DNA of 64,000 nucleotides from Stichopus chloronotus (GCA_021234535.1 CM037843.1:4110820-4174819), one strand, 5' to 3'. Shown: positions 11,296 through 24,663, counted from the first letter of the stretch. Notes: generated by a model not told the origin, from the sequence alone. A program made the numbers and translations.

Positions 11296-14200
11296 ACTTT
11301 ACATCCTTCTCTGTTTTGATATTTGTTTGTATTTGGGTCATAAGCGAGCATCCTGCATAAATTAAGAGTATAGCAAAGTGATTTATAGTAAACGCTTGGC
11401 CACGAATGCCCAAAAAGAATCATGTATTCAACCAAAAACGATAAACAGTCATTTTTCTCTTTGTTAATTGTGGATTCAATGTAGAAGATGTGACGGTTTT
11501 CTTGTTTCAAGGAGGTTTTGGTCACAAAGAGAAACAGCGAGCTGATTAGAAAAGTGACCATAACTTATCTATGCTAACTTTGCCGAATAATTTTTGGGAG
11601 TAACTCATGGTCCATACAGACTATAAGCTATGACTCAATAGAATGATGTCGTTTGCCTTTCATTTTACGTGTTGAAATGTTGGCAATGTGTCTAGCAAGG
11701 ATTTAAGTAGCCCTTGTTAAAGGCTATTTGGCCATTTAAGCCCGTTACATGCAGTTACCGGCCCCTTACTCCACCATCTCTTTTCTTCTTTATATTTTCT
11801 CGTCCATCGAACCGATATACAGCTCCCCGGATAAAGCTCCCCTTTAGGCTTTACCTGTTTTCTATTTCTGTCATTCCCCGTATATGTCAGCCCGTCGGAC
11901 TGGCCGTCCGCCCGGAAAACCGTACTGCGTGAATGAAAAAAGTATCAGACACCCTTGTGTGTATGCGATAGAGTAATCCGGCCCAAAAAGATCTGAGTTT
12001 TAGGTCCAAATTATGACTGTTATTTCCCACTCCACGCTGCCAACTTAGTCCAGTGATAAGGTATAAGAATGCGGACGAAAGTTACAAAAACAAACCTGGT
12101 CTGCGTGTCATATCTCTGAAAATATTTCTTAAAAGCCATTTTCTTCGAATTTCATTGACCACATGAAAAACATTTTTTTTTCCAGGCATTGGTAATGAAA
12201 GGAGTTTAAGTTCCTGAGGGATAAAAATGGCAAGTGGAAAAGAAAAAAAAACGTGAAAGACTCATTCGTCCGAAAAAGCTGGCAACTTTAATATTTATTG
12301 CACATTTTGTTGCAATATCTGAAGGACACTGGGTAGCCAGGATTTAAGGTGAGGCAGAGGTGGGCGCTACTACGAATTTGTGGGGGGGGGGGGGGGCTTC
12401 AGCCATAGTTGGGAGATTTTTGGCTTACGCTACGGATGCCAGAAATGCCAGGTTAATTTCAGTTAGATAAGTTCCCGGTCAGACTGAATGGATGTACCAG
12501 ACAGCCCAAAAGTAAGGTTGTCGACAACGTGTGATTCTCTCTGTTTCGTACGATGGAAACCTCTGGATTCAGTCTGGAATACTGTACTCCTTCCAAAACA
12601 AGTAATTTCCTTGCCCCCTCCTTCTCCCCCCCCCCCTTGATGAGCACCCACGAGCCTATGTTCCGCTGACCCTTTGCTAAAATCCGTTCCTCCAAAGGAC
12701 CATTAAGGTCCTGCATTGATCAATGGCTAACTAATTCAAGTGATCAATCATCTGCTTTTGAGCAGAACGTCGCTTAGATTCCATACTTACTTTATTTGAC
12801 AACTGTTTGTCAACTTCCAAGCAGAGGTTTATTCCAAAGACCAGTATCTACGAAAATTGTTTAAATCTGTTCAGAATCATGGAATCAGTACTTTATTGAT
12901 AAAAAGTATATTTGTCAGCAGATGTATACCTCATCACCAAAAAATATGTATAAATGATGTGACAAAATTTGACCGATTCATAGCTCGCAACAAAATTAAC
13001 TGATAATATTTTCAAAGACATGATAGAAAAAAAAATGACAAACCTTTCTGTTTGGTCATATACGATTATTTATTAACAGTTCTATAAAAAAAAAAGTAAC
13101 ATTAATTCGGGGAGAATATTTGATATACCAGCACTAGTTCTGATCTACATTCCTTTTAATCAGGACGAACCTATTGTTTGAATATTCATGAACAGGTTGA
13201 ATCATACCTAAACGAAACAAAATGAATGGCAGAGATGTAAATTTCGTCACTGTGCCAGATTATAAGAGTATTCAACAGCCGCAAATTCTGATTACCGATA
13301 CACCGTTGCAACACTTTAAAAATAATTCATCGCATCACAAAGGTAATGCGCAAGTTTTATCTGTATCCTGAGCGATGTAAGGTTACTTGAACCTACATAA
13401 TAGTTTTTTTAATTTTTTCCACATCTTTTCCACCGTCACGACTGGTGCTCCATGAATTAACAAAAGAAGGAAGCTAAAAACCCTTTAACCCACGATTTTT
13501 GTTACAGTTGGATTGAAACTCGTAATTTTTTTTAAAGTTCAGATTTGGAATTTGCCATGTATATTTAAGGCATACTCTAAACGCCATCAGTTTTTCATGA
13601 AAATACTTTACGGCAACAAGAAAATGCATCATGCTGAAATCAATTCATGCATTATTTTATTTTAATCCTCCTCAAACATTTTCAGTCTCATCATTTTCAG
13701 TCTCAATCACCAAAATAAATATCCTCCCATTTACCCCTACGCCCACCCAACCTCACCAACTAAACAGAATCAAAGTTATAAACAGATATGTGTACACTGT
13801 TGCAGACAATCTATTTGAGCTATATTTCCATCAGGAATTTGTCACGCAGCACCGTATGTGATGGAAACTCCCTTCTACCCTATCTAACGAAAGAAAAGAA
13901 TAGTAAAGAATAAATATCAAACTGACATATTAAAAAAAAAAAGACTTTGCCCTGATTTTATGGTCTCCGTTTATGAACATCATTTCCATAAAATTCTGAT
14001 TTGATGTGGGAGTTTTGGTCAGTCGCGGATGGATTTCGGTCACACCTATCTATGACACTCCTCATTCAGATGCAGTTTGAGATTACCTGGTCCTCCTCGG
14101 GGAGAACGAGATACATGCCACGCACGCAAAATAATGAAGAAAATCATAAAATAAATAAATAAAAATATCTTGAACTAACAACAGATAAAATGTCACCAAT

Positions 14201-14985
14201 GAAAAAAAAAAATCATCCGTTTAGAAAGTAGAGGGGGGGGGGGGAGAAACAAATGAGAAAAAAATGAAAAATAATGAGATAAAAATGAGACATAAAGAAG
14301 TAAATGAAAAGACAACCAGTTGTTTGGTACAACATCAGCGATTTTCTTTCTTTTTTTTTTGTGCACGTTTCGCTTTTTCTTAAGCCCTATTTTGGAATGA
14401 TGATCTTCTCTTGTAAGATTAGCAGCCCCGATTTACCCTCGAGATATTGAGAAAAAGGATGTTTCGAGTGTTTTTTGAAGAGTAGAAGAGATACGATGTC
14501 TCTGTTTTTTTTTCTTCTTTTTTTTTTTGAAGTCGTTTTTCTTTCTTTTGACATCATTTGCATAATGACTAAGAACTATCTCTTGTCACGTGCATTTAAC
14601 CACTGCGTGTGTGTGTATGTCCAAAGTAACCTTGCGTTTCCAACTGGTTTGAGCCCAAGTGAGTTACCTACCCTGACTCTCGAGAAAGTAAAAACTGTGT
14701 ATTTTGCCCACTTCACGAATCGAAAGAGATCTTATTGAAACCGTAGCCGAGCAGAGAGGAGCTATACGCCGTACTCCGTGATAATGGCAGGGCTTTATAG
14801 TAGTTTTCGTAACCTAATATTTTCGTCATTTGACTTTATTTTTTTGTTTTATATCTTCGATCCGAGGAGTTTCGAATATCTAGAGGTACTCCACGTAGGG
14901 GATGTGTTGTCTCATCAAACGGCACGCACGGGGTATTGTGATGACGAGAAGAGTGTGAAAAATCACAAAAGAAACGGTCTCTCCT
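11296..14985. other. No gene recognised
   Basis: AT-rich DNA with G15 (12382-12396) and G12 (14233-14244) tracts. I recognise none of the small frames. Confidence 0.6.
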
Positions 14986-14989
14986 TTTA

Positions 14990-15165
14990 TCCCAACAAGA
15001 AAAGAAATAAAAAAGAAAAAAAAATAGATAAAGAATGGAGAAAAATAAGAAGGAAAACCAGGATAAAGAAAAAAGAGATAGCCACAATGATGAAGAAAAA
15101 AGATGAAGAAGGAACAGGAAAGAGAAAGACAAGATTAAAAGAGATAGAAAAATAAAAAAGGAAGG
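14990..15165. repeat. Near-homopurine (A/G) tract
   Basis: About 175 bp are almost entirely A and G on the + strand. The lysine-rich chance frame on the + strand and the Phe/Ser/Leu-rich frame on the minus strand are by-products of composition, not proteins. Confidence 0.8.
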
Positions 15166-15502
15166 TCTGTAATATCATGACAAAATAAAAAAAGAAAGAG
15201 AATGAAAGATAAAGAGGTTTACATTAATGGTTGAGACAAAACTCTAGAAATGGTAGGAAAAAACCAGCATAATGTTAAATAAAAATAAATCAACACACGC
15301 AAGGAGGACAGATCTTACAAAGAGAGAGAGAGAGATCTGTTCCGGAGAAGATATCCTTTGGAGTAAGAAAGTAATTAAAACAGGACCATTGTCGACGTCA
15401 TTTGATATTCGGTGATTAATGATCAGTCGGCACAGCGGTTACTGACCGATCTTACTCTTCATGTACTGATAATACGGGAGAAAGCCAAGATAGACAGGCA
15501 CA

Positions 15503-15567
15503 TCCACACAGGCAGACATAAAGACAGACAGGAAGACAGACAAACAGACATACATAAAGACAGACTG
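15503..15567. repeat. (CAGA)n imperfect microsatellite
   Basis: Repeats of CAGACA, AAGACAGACAGG and ACAAACAGACA form a degenerate tetranucleotide run. Confidence 0.85.
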
Positions 15568-16368
15568 GTAAACTATGTTATTAATCTAAAAGTGGAACAG
15601 CCAGTGTAATTTCCCTCCTTGCGACAGACGTATGTTTCAACACAGAACGTGCCAGTGTCTCCTTGTTATGTTGATATTTTTCAACATGAAGGACACATTG
15701 GAACCATTGTATGGGGGAGGGGTAAACCTTTAGTTTCAAGACATGATATTTATAGAACTAGACAATGAACCTGCTGTGTAGTAAGAGGTATGTAGATTTG
15801 ATCATTACGAGCAGAGAATAAATTATGGATTAGAAAGTTGAACGAATTGAATTCATTAATAGAAAGAAAAACGACACGCTCACCAAATACCAAAAATTGA
15901 ACTGAAACAGTAGACGTGGTATATTATGGAAGGTACTAAGGGCTTTTTAAAGTATGAAGAAATGTCCCCAGTCCCTCCCACGTGCCCCCCCCCCCCATTT
16001 TGACACTGGTCTTAACAACACGATCTAATCAAGATGAATCTATTTGGAATACAATGCAATTCAGCCACAGGTAAACAGTCGAAACTGTTTTGTTGGCCGG
16101 AGATCTTTCAAGGGCTTGAGAGGAGTGTTCAGTCGTCTTTTAAGATTCAGAATACAGAATTGAGAGCCTTTTGTATACCTTCGTAGGTGGGTTGTCGGTT
16201 GGTATGCTTGTGGTAAATACTAATGAATTTACTTTGAAAGCAGGACTACGCGGTGTGCTCGTTTCGCTGTACGTTGCAAAATTATTCGGATAAAAGAAAA
16301 AAATGTCAGTAAATTCACACAATTATTATTGCCACATTGCCACGTCATAATTATTTCGTCATGAATGC

Positions 16369-16482
16369 ACAATCCTTATAGACATATCCACTTGGCTCAA
16401 TTAAGTTATTTACATAATGTGATGAAAATATACAGAAATAATAAGACGTCATCATTAATACAATCCTTATAAACATATCACT
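16369..16482 (+). repeat. Short direct duplication, about 91-bp offset
   Basis: ACAATCCTTATAGACATATC at 16369 recurs at 16460 with one substitution, both followed by a CACTT-like end. The flanks share CGTCAT-like bases, suggesting an old local duplication. Confidence 0.5.
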
Positions 16483-16790
16483 TACAAAACTAAGACAAAT
16501 GAAAAGTTGAATTAGATAGTGACAAAAACAAGACCAATATTTTGAATTCCAGTTCAAGACAAAAAAAGGAATTGTTCCTTTTCGTTCTTAGTCAATGGCT
16601 TTATAAATTTACGGTACATATAGAATGCATTGCAGACATTACTGAAAAATGGTATTCATTGTCTTGTACTTTTACAGGACTTTTCTTTAAAATCAGTTCT
16701 TACCTCACTGCAACAAATTCTTAAAATATGGATTCACATATTTTTGTTCCGCTTCAGCATTTTGTAGTAGTTATTACAAAGAGGAGATAG

Positions 16791-16815
16791 TTACACACCC
16801 TGGCGGTGTGAAGTA
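16791..16815. other. Small hairpin (CACACC/GGTGTG)
   Basis: Perfect 6-bp arms around the 5-nt loop CTGGC. Nothing links it to a gene. Confidence 0.35.
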
Positions 16816-17215
16816 AGTATACCCAAATATCTTCTGTATGACGCACCACGTTTTTCTCCCAAAACTGCATTACTGCGTATTTTTATTGCAATTTATGTTT
16901 TTTTTTTTAGGTCTTCACAATATTCCGTTCTTCTCCACAGTCAGGTCTGTAGTGCAAAAGTATGTGTTCTCTACATACCTGAGAAGCACTGTTTCATGTT
17001 CACATATTAGTTCACACTAAAGTTTGCATTTCATTACAAGTACTTTGCCATCAATTCTTTTTACTTACAATTTGTCTTCTATGCAGGCTTTCTTTACTAC
17101 TTCTGCTTTAGGCCTATGTGTTTGTCAAACTGACGCTATATTTAAAGACAACGGGTCGCCTCATGAATTCGACACGTCACTTCCGCAGCCTAGTCTGCCA
17201 TATTATTCCCCGTAA

Positions 17216-19020
17216 TCGAGTGCGTTGTCAACAACTGTGACTTGCACACACACGCAAAGTTTTCATGCAATACACGTAACCACGATGTGCATGCAGTTCA
17301 AAGCTACTAAGATTATGTGATTGCGATTAATGAGAATATTCGTTGTCTGTCAGTGGCAAATTTGAACTGTTACATTTTCGTGGTCAGGTTATTTGAAAAT
17401 GTTACTTCTCTCCATATTGTCACATACAAAAAGAGAATATATTGTATACATATCATAAGACGATATTGGGGTTGAGGTTTGAAGAGGCTGGAGTGACGTA
17501 ATATCCTCTTTCATTTATGATTCCCTTCACTTGTCACTGGAATATGTCAGTATGAAAGCTTCGGCAGCGGCGGTTTATACCATATAACAAAACCATCATA
17601 ACAGGAAGATGCAAGGATCTTCTTGTGTGGAGAGAAATTTCTTCACACGATATATTTTTTCCCTTCCAGTTATTACTAGGTACAAATTATTTATAGAAAT
17701 TCTGAGCGAAGTGGAGAAAATTTTGATAGCATCAATTTTTTTAGAACGAGTGAATCTATTTCTAAAGATGTACGCTTAAGGAAGTGAGTGCAGTGCAACA
17801 TTTTGCGTATACTTTGCTAGCCGGAGTCCAAGGGACCATCTCCACCTTATATGGCCTATGTAAAGTAAGCATACTAACTACAACACAATGATTGTACCAA
17901 CTGAGTCTCTTGAGAAAGCTCTCGTTGGAACGTTCGATTATTTCGTTCCAATTTTGTCTATATGTCTTTGACCGTTTTTGAGATATGACTTTTCGAAGTT
18001 TGAGAAAAAGGCAAAACAGATGACGTGGAGTGTTTCACAGTGTCAGTATTTCTTTTGTGAAGCCTATGTATTTTACCTCTTAATTACTTAGTGACTGAGT
18101 TTCAGATTGGTAAGTGATATCGATATTTTTTTAAGAAAAATCGCATCCTTCCAAAATAGAACCCTCCGGTCATATAAAATTCTCAAATGTCCTTGAAATA
18201 AAGGTTACATAAACAAAGGGTTAACATGAGACATATCATAGGAGTCCATCTTTTTACGTCCAAAATTTGCATACTTAGCCAATGTTTGTCCATGATATAG
18301 CTGTGAGATACTAATTTCCCTGTAAATTGGTCAATCTCTGATGAAGTTTGATGATGTTTTTTGACTATCTTTAATTTTTTCAATGCTGAATGCACCCAAT
18401 ACTCCAAAATGTCATTTTCATGTCACACGATCTTTAAAAGCTTTATGACAATTATTCAAATGAATGTTTAACAACAACTCTTCTGCCATTTTATCATTTC
18501 TCCGTTCCTTTGCAACATCTGGTGGTTATATGACTGTCAGATCGATAATTATGAAAATATCACCTTGTACGAATTAATTGATCAACTGGTATATTTCATC
18601 ACTTGATTACATTCACCATGATTATACTGAACGTTTACCTCAGTTTATATATCTTGCATTCGTTAGTGTCGGTTGTGTTCTTCGTGTAGGAGTTAAAAAA
18701 GTAAAATTGATTTACAGTCCATGTTAACAGTTTCTCCTGCTATAGACCCATCTTCTCTTCTGCTTTAACACAACAAACGCATACACCGCCCCCAAACATA
18801 GACGGAAATATTTTCTTTGTATCTGAGTGCTGTTTTGTTGCTCGGTCGTTTACTTGTTTACATTTTTTTTAAAGCATTTTCGTTATGTTGGCTTTTCGAG
18901 ACTTTCAGAACGAAGGTATACTCACGTATTCCCGAGCTTTTTTCCCTTTTTAGTATTGCCCTCCTCTCACTTATCAAAGAAACGAAAAGCAAACACATAA
19001 TACAGAAATAAAAAAAATAA
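17216..19020. other. No gene recognised
   Basis: AT-rich sequence without recognisable reading frames or repeats. Confidence 0.6.
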
Positions 19021-19027
19021 TAACCTT

Positions 19028-19044
19028 ACGCACACGCGCGCGCA
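19028..19044. repeat. Alternating purine-pyrimidine tract (Z-DNA prone)
   Basis: CGCACACGCGCGCGCAT alternates without a break in CpG-poor DNA. This is a known Z-forming pattern. Confidence 0.5.
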
Positions 19045-19624
19045 TTCACAAAAACCAAAAGGTAATCAAATCATTAAATCAATAACATTTATGTCATAAC
19101 GTAAGACCATTCTGTAAATAGATATAAAATGATACCAATAGGGGAATTGACGTATATTTAGTCATGAATATTTCGGAGACTGGGAGCTGAATATTATTTG
19201 AATTTGGATAAAATATCTGGCTGATTTTATCTTTTAGTAAATATAATACGGTGGTATACTTCATTGAACGACGTATTATTTGAACGACAAACATGATAAA
19301 CTTGACGGTAAAACCTGACACCTCTGGTACAGTGCTAGTGTATGTCGCATACAGATAGATATGACTGGTCCACCGTCAAATACTATAGACGATAGGTCAC
19401 TCAAAATATGCTAGTATAGATATGTATATCACAAAATATACGGTCACAAAGTGTGCACGACCACATTGGTCCTGGGATTGGATCAAACGGATTTTTTCCC
19501 TGTCTACATTAGATAGGCTAAATCAAGACAATTGGGCTTTGCTTTAATCAAATATTAAGTCAACTTTGTGTGATTTTCTGTATCTTTTGTTAGTTTTTGA
19601 GAACCGAGGGTAATACTGCACGTA

Positions 19625-19667
19625 CCATAGTACCTTCTACTATGGATCTGCCTATACCGATAGGCAG
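19625..19667. other. Twin perfect hairpins
   Basis: CCATAGTA/TACTATGG (8-bp arms, 5-nt loop, 19625-19645) is followed after two bases by CTGCCTAT/ATAGGCAG (8-bp arms, 4-nt loop, 19648-19667). Flanking CGTAC and GTACG could close both into a three-way structure. Confidence 0.5.
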
Positions 19668-20882
19668 TGTTGTGTACGGTATGATTGGATTCCTACAACT
19701 GAGCCGAAACAGAAGTTCAGCGTCTTAAAGACGGACTATACGTGGAAAAACCAAATTCTTGTTTTATCAGCGTCGTGCGGTTACAATTATCTCAAATAAA
19801 TTTGTCATCTTTCCTTCCGAACCCTTGAAGAATCGGAGGGGCGGGGAAGAGGAGGGGATGTTAATTTTGTGTACAGGTGTCGGTAGGTGTGTGCTGGGGG
19901 AGGGGGGGGGGTTACTGAGGGTGTACAAAACCCACCAGTGAGTTCCTGTTTCCTGGTTCATTCGGATTTTTTATGAGTCTTTACATTCGGCATGTTTAGC
20001 AGTTTGTTTCATTGCCTATGAAAGTTACAGCTTTACATCTGCAGCGTTCACAAGATAAGCTTCAAAACTAAACAGAAATAAAAGAACAGCTTTAAAAGCA
20101 CTAAAATACTCAACCCTACCACTATTATTTTCACGTTATTAATATAATAGGCTGTGGTTATAGGGGCAAGGACGTCTACGGTGGATTCTCAGCCACCCTA
20201 TCCCAATGCACCCCACCACATGCATCCCACCCCCCCGTGCACCGTTTACATCAAATCTTTCGAAAGAACCAAATCGATGCACGTCGCTGACGGGGTGGAA
20301 TTAAAAACGAATACAAATAAAATGACAATGACTTGACCAGATTAATTTTAATTAATCAGGATAAACTAATGAAGGTATCAAACTATTCATTCATTACACG
20401 AAATGGTTGTAATTACGAAGGACAGGAGAATTATACCGGTAACCATGTTTGTTGTATACAATTCAATACAGCATCCATAAGATATATCTATATAATGCAA
20501 CAAATTAAAATCTGTAATCGAAAAAAAAGAACACTCTTAGTCATACATAGCAAACCCCCTTGAGAAGAATAAAGTTACAATATTTATGCAAAGAATAACA
20601 GGGCCATGTCCTACGATATGAAGTTAAATGCATTGTTGCCATAGTAAGGACTTAAGGTATACCGGTATCTGAACAGCGTCCAGTACCTTGAATGTTTCCT
20701 ATATCAGGAGCGATTAAAACGTAGGCCTACGTAAATATCGAATGTTTGTCAAACTATTAACCACTTAATTGTAACAACACATGGATAGTATAAAAATGAA
20801 AAAACAATGTCAAAATTTCCTTACTGCACATGAATAATAATCCTCCTGATGTCAAAACGTATATATCTTCTGTTTTTTCCAG

Positions 20883-21026
20883 GAACTCAGGAAAACCTGC
20901 AGTTTTTCATCCAAAGCAAAACATTTTCTTTTATTTTCCATGGAGTTCCCTATTCAACAGACGTTCTGTTCAGAGTTTCAGCTTATCGGAGCGAGCGACC
21001 GTTTTGCACCTCGAGGGGGACTCACG
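20883..21026 (+). CDS. Candidate exon, fibronectin type III-like
   Basis: A 144-bp open segment is bordered by a pyrimidine-rich acceptor (TTTTTTCCAG) and a donor-like GTACGT. Both borders fall in phase 1, so the exon would be symmetric, as exons of extracellular modules usually are. The translation contains GVPYSTDVLFRVSAYRSE, close to the last two strands of a fibronectin type III domain (L-P-x-T-x-Y-x-F-R-V-x-A). The tryptophan strand of the domain is not in this exon and would need an upstream exon, which I did not find. No signal peptide or partner exon is certain. It could be a real half-domain exon, a decayed exon, or chance. Confidence 0.27.
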
Positions 21027-21130
21027 GTACGTCCGTCCTTCTCTTTGTCCGTCCGTCTCCCAGAAAATGTTTTCGTATGATTTTTTTTTTATCTCCACCG
21101 AGAATTCAGAAACGGAAAACAAGTAGAAAA

Positions 21131-21138
21131 TGACGTCA
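21131..21138. promoter_or_regulatory. CRE palindrome TGACGTCA
   Basis: Exact 8-bp CREB/ATF site, one of seven in the window. It lies about 105 bp past the end of the candidate exon. Confidence 0.25.
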
Positions 21139-22505
21139 ATATTTTTAAAACACTATCTAATCAGTTTGTCTCGTATACTGTTTTGATTCCTTTAACTTTT
21201 AAGGTCACCTGAAACGGTATCTGACATTTTAACCTAGAAGCGATTCTTCTTTCTGTTTTTTCTTTAAAATCCAGCGACAACTTTTGTGCATACATAAAGA
21301 CACAGGAGCCACGTACCCAGCACTGCCTCGCCGTGGCATTTACGTATAGCTTCATACATGCATGTTTGCAACTGCCCCCCCCCCCCCCCACGGTCGAGAT
21401 GGCATTTTGTATTATAAAAATATGTATTTATGACACAGATGTATAGAATTACAGTTAAAGAAACTCAGGTAAACACTTCCATACCTAATGACTTACAGAG
21501 GAACGGTAATTGAGCGTAAAATTTGACGTCTGCCGGTATTTCGGTGGCCAAGTCTACCGTTAATATCCCTCTAGGATAATTCCTCATATAACTTGAGACG
21601 ATTGTGTGGATTTCGGTAGACCGAAGCTATGCGATTAAGATTTACAATTAAGTATTGGGATCGATGACTTAATAACATACACGATGCTGAAGACACATTG
21701 ACATGTAGTATGCATTATGCTGGCATAGATGAACCTAGTCCTTTTGTGGACCCCTCCCTTTTTGTGACCCCCCCGTTCAGTTCTGATCTAGATACTGTAT
21801 TTTCTTTTATTGTGTATAGTACGTGCCACAACATCAATTTAGTGGGGGAGAAGGGATCACGTGGGGGAGGGGTCAATTTCATAAGGTCATTGAGCAACAA
21901 GCAGTCTTCATGTTACCACACGGCGTAGCATTATGATCGGGTATTGTCCCTGTTTTGTGTTACACTCTTACACTCACAAACACGCGCCCGTAGACTCTAT
22001 ACATACATATTGCCCATTTGACTGAAACATCGTAGGGTTAACAATATAATATATCGTACTACTGTTGATCGACTTAACATTAGTCCTTTTGAACTAGAAG
22101 TAAAGTAGTTGAAAAGGTCGAGTATTGCTAATTGTATCTATGCTGTTTAGAATTTTTACTTGCCGTCAGAGACGTTCACAAATCTGGTGGGAGGACGGAG
22201 GGGGACAGGGGTGGGAAAGAGTCGGAATACGCACATTATGATGCTATATGAGGTAAGGGTACACACTGTTGAGAAAACAATTGCACCTGTCACTAGTGTT
22301 GACGCTTTGCTAATTTTGTCTTTGGTTTTATTTTTTTATGTTCTGGGAGTTTTCTTTTAGAACAAAAGTAATGTACGCCGTTTCGATATGTATTGACTTC
22401 CCATGATATTAACACATTATGTACACACTCTGATTCGAGGACCGAAAAAAGAACTTGGCCATGTCATTGTTAGTGAACCATTTCATGGTAATATTTGACC
22501 ATGCT

Positions 22506-22560
22506 TGTGCGCATGCGTGCTAATCAGGATGCGTGTGCTCGCGTGCGCGTCTGCATGTAT
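22506..22560. repeat. GC-alternating tract (Z-DNA prone)
   Basis: Clusters such as GTGCGCATGCGTGC and CTCGCGTGCGCGTCTGCATG alternate purine and pyrimidine, with many CpGs in otherwise AT-rich DNA. Confidence 0.45.
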
Positions 22561-22840
22561 TTTATACAGATACAGTTACAATCATGCGTGTGACCTATGG
22601 GGAAGATTCTACGGCATACAGACTTTTATATACGAAAAAGAAAATGTGACATATATCGTCTCTATTTAACCTCATTTGCCCTTTTTTCGGTTTGTAGGTT
22701 AATGAGACACAAAAAGAAGAGCTTGGTTCTAATATGCAAGTGCCTCTCTTCCCGCCTACCTTTTCTTTCTTCCTCTGCAGTTCGCGCTTGTTACCTCACC
22801 CTGCAGATGGGGTAAATGCTAAACAGTGACGGACAAATTA

Positions 22841-23150
22841 TTTGAACGTTTAACCGTCACAGGCGAACAGACGGAACGAACGTTACGGTATCGTGCCCGG
22901 AGCCGACAGGTGCCGCCGATCGCCCTGTCTCGACCTTCCATCACCCGCCTCTTTTTCACTCTATTGGATCCGGTTTCAGGTGCGCAGTGTCACATGTGGC
23001 GCCGGTTGAAACCCGAGATCGGACCAAATTCGTCGGAGAGGTTGGGTGAGAGAAAAAAAAAATGAGGAAAAGCTTGGTGTCGAAATCGGCGGGTGTCGAA
23101 ATTCCGTAAGCCAGCACCTGCCCGTCGTGGAGATACGATCCCACTATCTC
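22841..23150. promoter_or_regulatory. CpG-rich patch
   Basis: By eye about 30 CpGs fall in 310 bp, far above the surroundings. Such patches in invertebrate genomes are often unmethylated promoters or recently inserted DNA. It contains the thrombospondin-like pseudo-exon described separately. No clear start codon context or TATA box was found. Confidence 0.35.
22980..23045 (+). pseudogene. Thrombospondin type 1-like pseudo-exon (tentative)
   Basis: After an acceptor-like CGGTTTCAG the frame reads RSVTCGAG and then a TGA. Shifting one base at about 23007 continues with ETRDRT. Together this mimics the thrombospondin type 1 core C-S-V-T-C-G-x-G-x-x-x-R-x-R, with the first Cys (TGC) changed to Arg (CGC) and a 1-bp indel. 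A donor-like GTGAGA follows. No further cysteines or a Trp strand are seen, so the match rests on about 14 residues and could be chance. Confidence 0.2.
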
Positions 23151-24014
23151 AAGCCTGTTTCATGTCACTTCAAATCGAATTTTATGGTCATATTTACTAA
23201 TAAGCGCCCAGCGGAAATTGGTAAATATCAGCACGTTTTTTTATTCATTTGTGGTTTTTTTTTGTTTTAACTATCCCCAAAACAAAAGAGAAAAACGAAG
23301 AGAAAATGAAACTTGCCGGAGAAAGGCATGTTCATAGCCTCGCTATGATACGGCCTCGAGGTTGAAGTTAGCGACCAAGAACAACTGACCTTCTCGCCTG
23401 TAAAATATTTGATACTTCGTTTAGATCAATAATAGAGTTTCAAAAGATTTACACATCTTCTATTAATAACGAAGGAACAAAAAATTGCTGATTATCTTGA
23501 CTCCTAAAATTGTAAGTGTTTTGCAACTAACTACGGTGAAAACCATACAAGCAAGATGTGACGAAGTCTTTAATCGAGCGTAATTTTCGAAGTTGAAACA
23601 AAAAATAGTGAGGGGTTCACCAAATGAATTTCAATATGTTTTAATACTTTCCAGTATAAAACCGATTAATTTAGTCTTTTTAAATCATTTCTTCCTTGTC
23701 AAGAAGAGAGTTGCATATACCGTATACGTACACAATAGCAAGTCGCGCCACATCAACATGAATAGGAATCGTACACATAACCAACAATTTATTTATTTCG
23801 TGTATCGCTACCCCAAGGGCTTCAATGTCGCCGAGTCAACAACGCGCCTAAGCAAACGCCTCCCGGTGTTTGTAACCCGAAACATGGCCTTGCATAGGAA
23901 GTGAGCACAAAAGACTTAAACATGATGAAAACCATTTAGAGCTATTATAAATGCTAAATTGGTGTGCAGAGTCTTATCTCGTGTGACAGGTACGTGTAAA
24001 CGACAGAGTGAACC

Positions 24015-24016
<2 letters not shown>

Positions 24017-24108
<92 letters not shown>
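24017..24108. repeat. (TA)n microsatellite
   Basis: About 92 bases of uninterrupted TA. Confidence 0.97.
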
Positions 24109-24110
<2 letters not shown>

Positions 24111-24596
24111 CTAATAAGGGGGAGAGGCTATTGAAATAGTTGAAACTGGACTATGAGTTGTACTGACAATCGCCTAGTCTTTTATCTCTCTTCTTCGTTA
24201 GTGCTTAAGGGAGGAGAAATTAGGGGAAAAGATAACATCTAACAAAAATTCAGACTCTCTTGAGAAAGCCCAGCCGTCAATCACTTCTATTGGAAATCAA
24301 ACGAAAGAATGGAAATGGATATGAATATTCATGCATGCAAACTGATGTGGCTTCAATAATGTTTTTGTAGTTGCTATAACAATTTCAGTGGCGAAATATG
24401 ACAATTTTTCTTCTCATATTCCAGATTTAAGAGACAACTACCGCTAGCCACGCTAGTTTGTCCTTGTGAGGGCGACGTTAAGCAAACCGTCCACGAAATC
24501 CCCAGGATCAGCTGTCCACTCCGTTAAAAAAGAGAGATACTAAATCTGCAAAATAGAGAGAACCGCAGGACGTTTATCTAAGGCTCCTTTCCAAAC

Positions 24597-24605
24597 AGAT
24601 GGCGC
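24597..24605 (+). promoter_or_regulatory. AGATGGCGC motif (CTCF-like)
   Basis: The context CAAACAGATGGCGCTG fits most core positions of the CTCF consensus. It is the best match of the six exact copies. Confidence 0.35.
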
Positions 24606-24626
24606 TGTACAGAAATCACACCTCAA

Positions 24627-24663
24627 ACTTGGTATTCATCTCCCTTAGAAGTTAATACCAAGT
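24627..24663. other. Perfect 10-bp hairpin
   Basis: ACTTGGTATT and AATACCAAGT are separated by 17 nt, 20 bp after the CTCF-like motif. Confidence 0.45.

Noticed and set aside
14778..15155. 125-codon Lys/Glu-rich frame
   Set aside because: Produced by a homopurine tract; no domain or codon signature.
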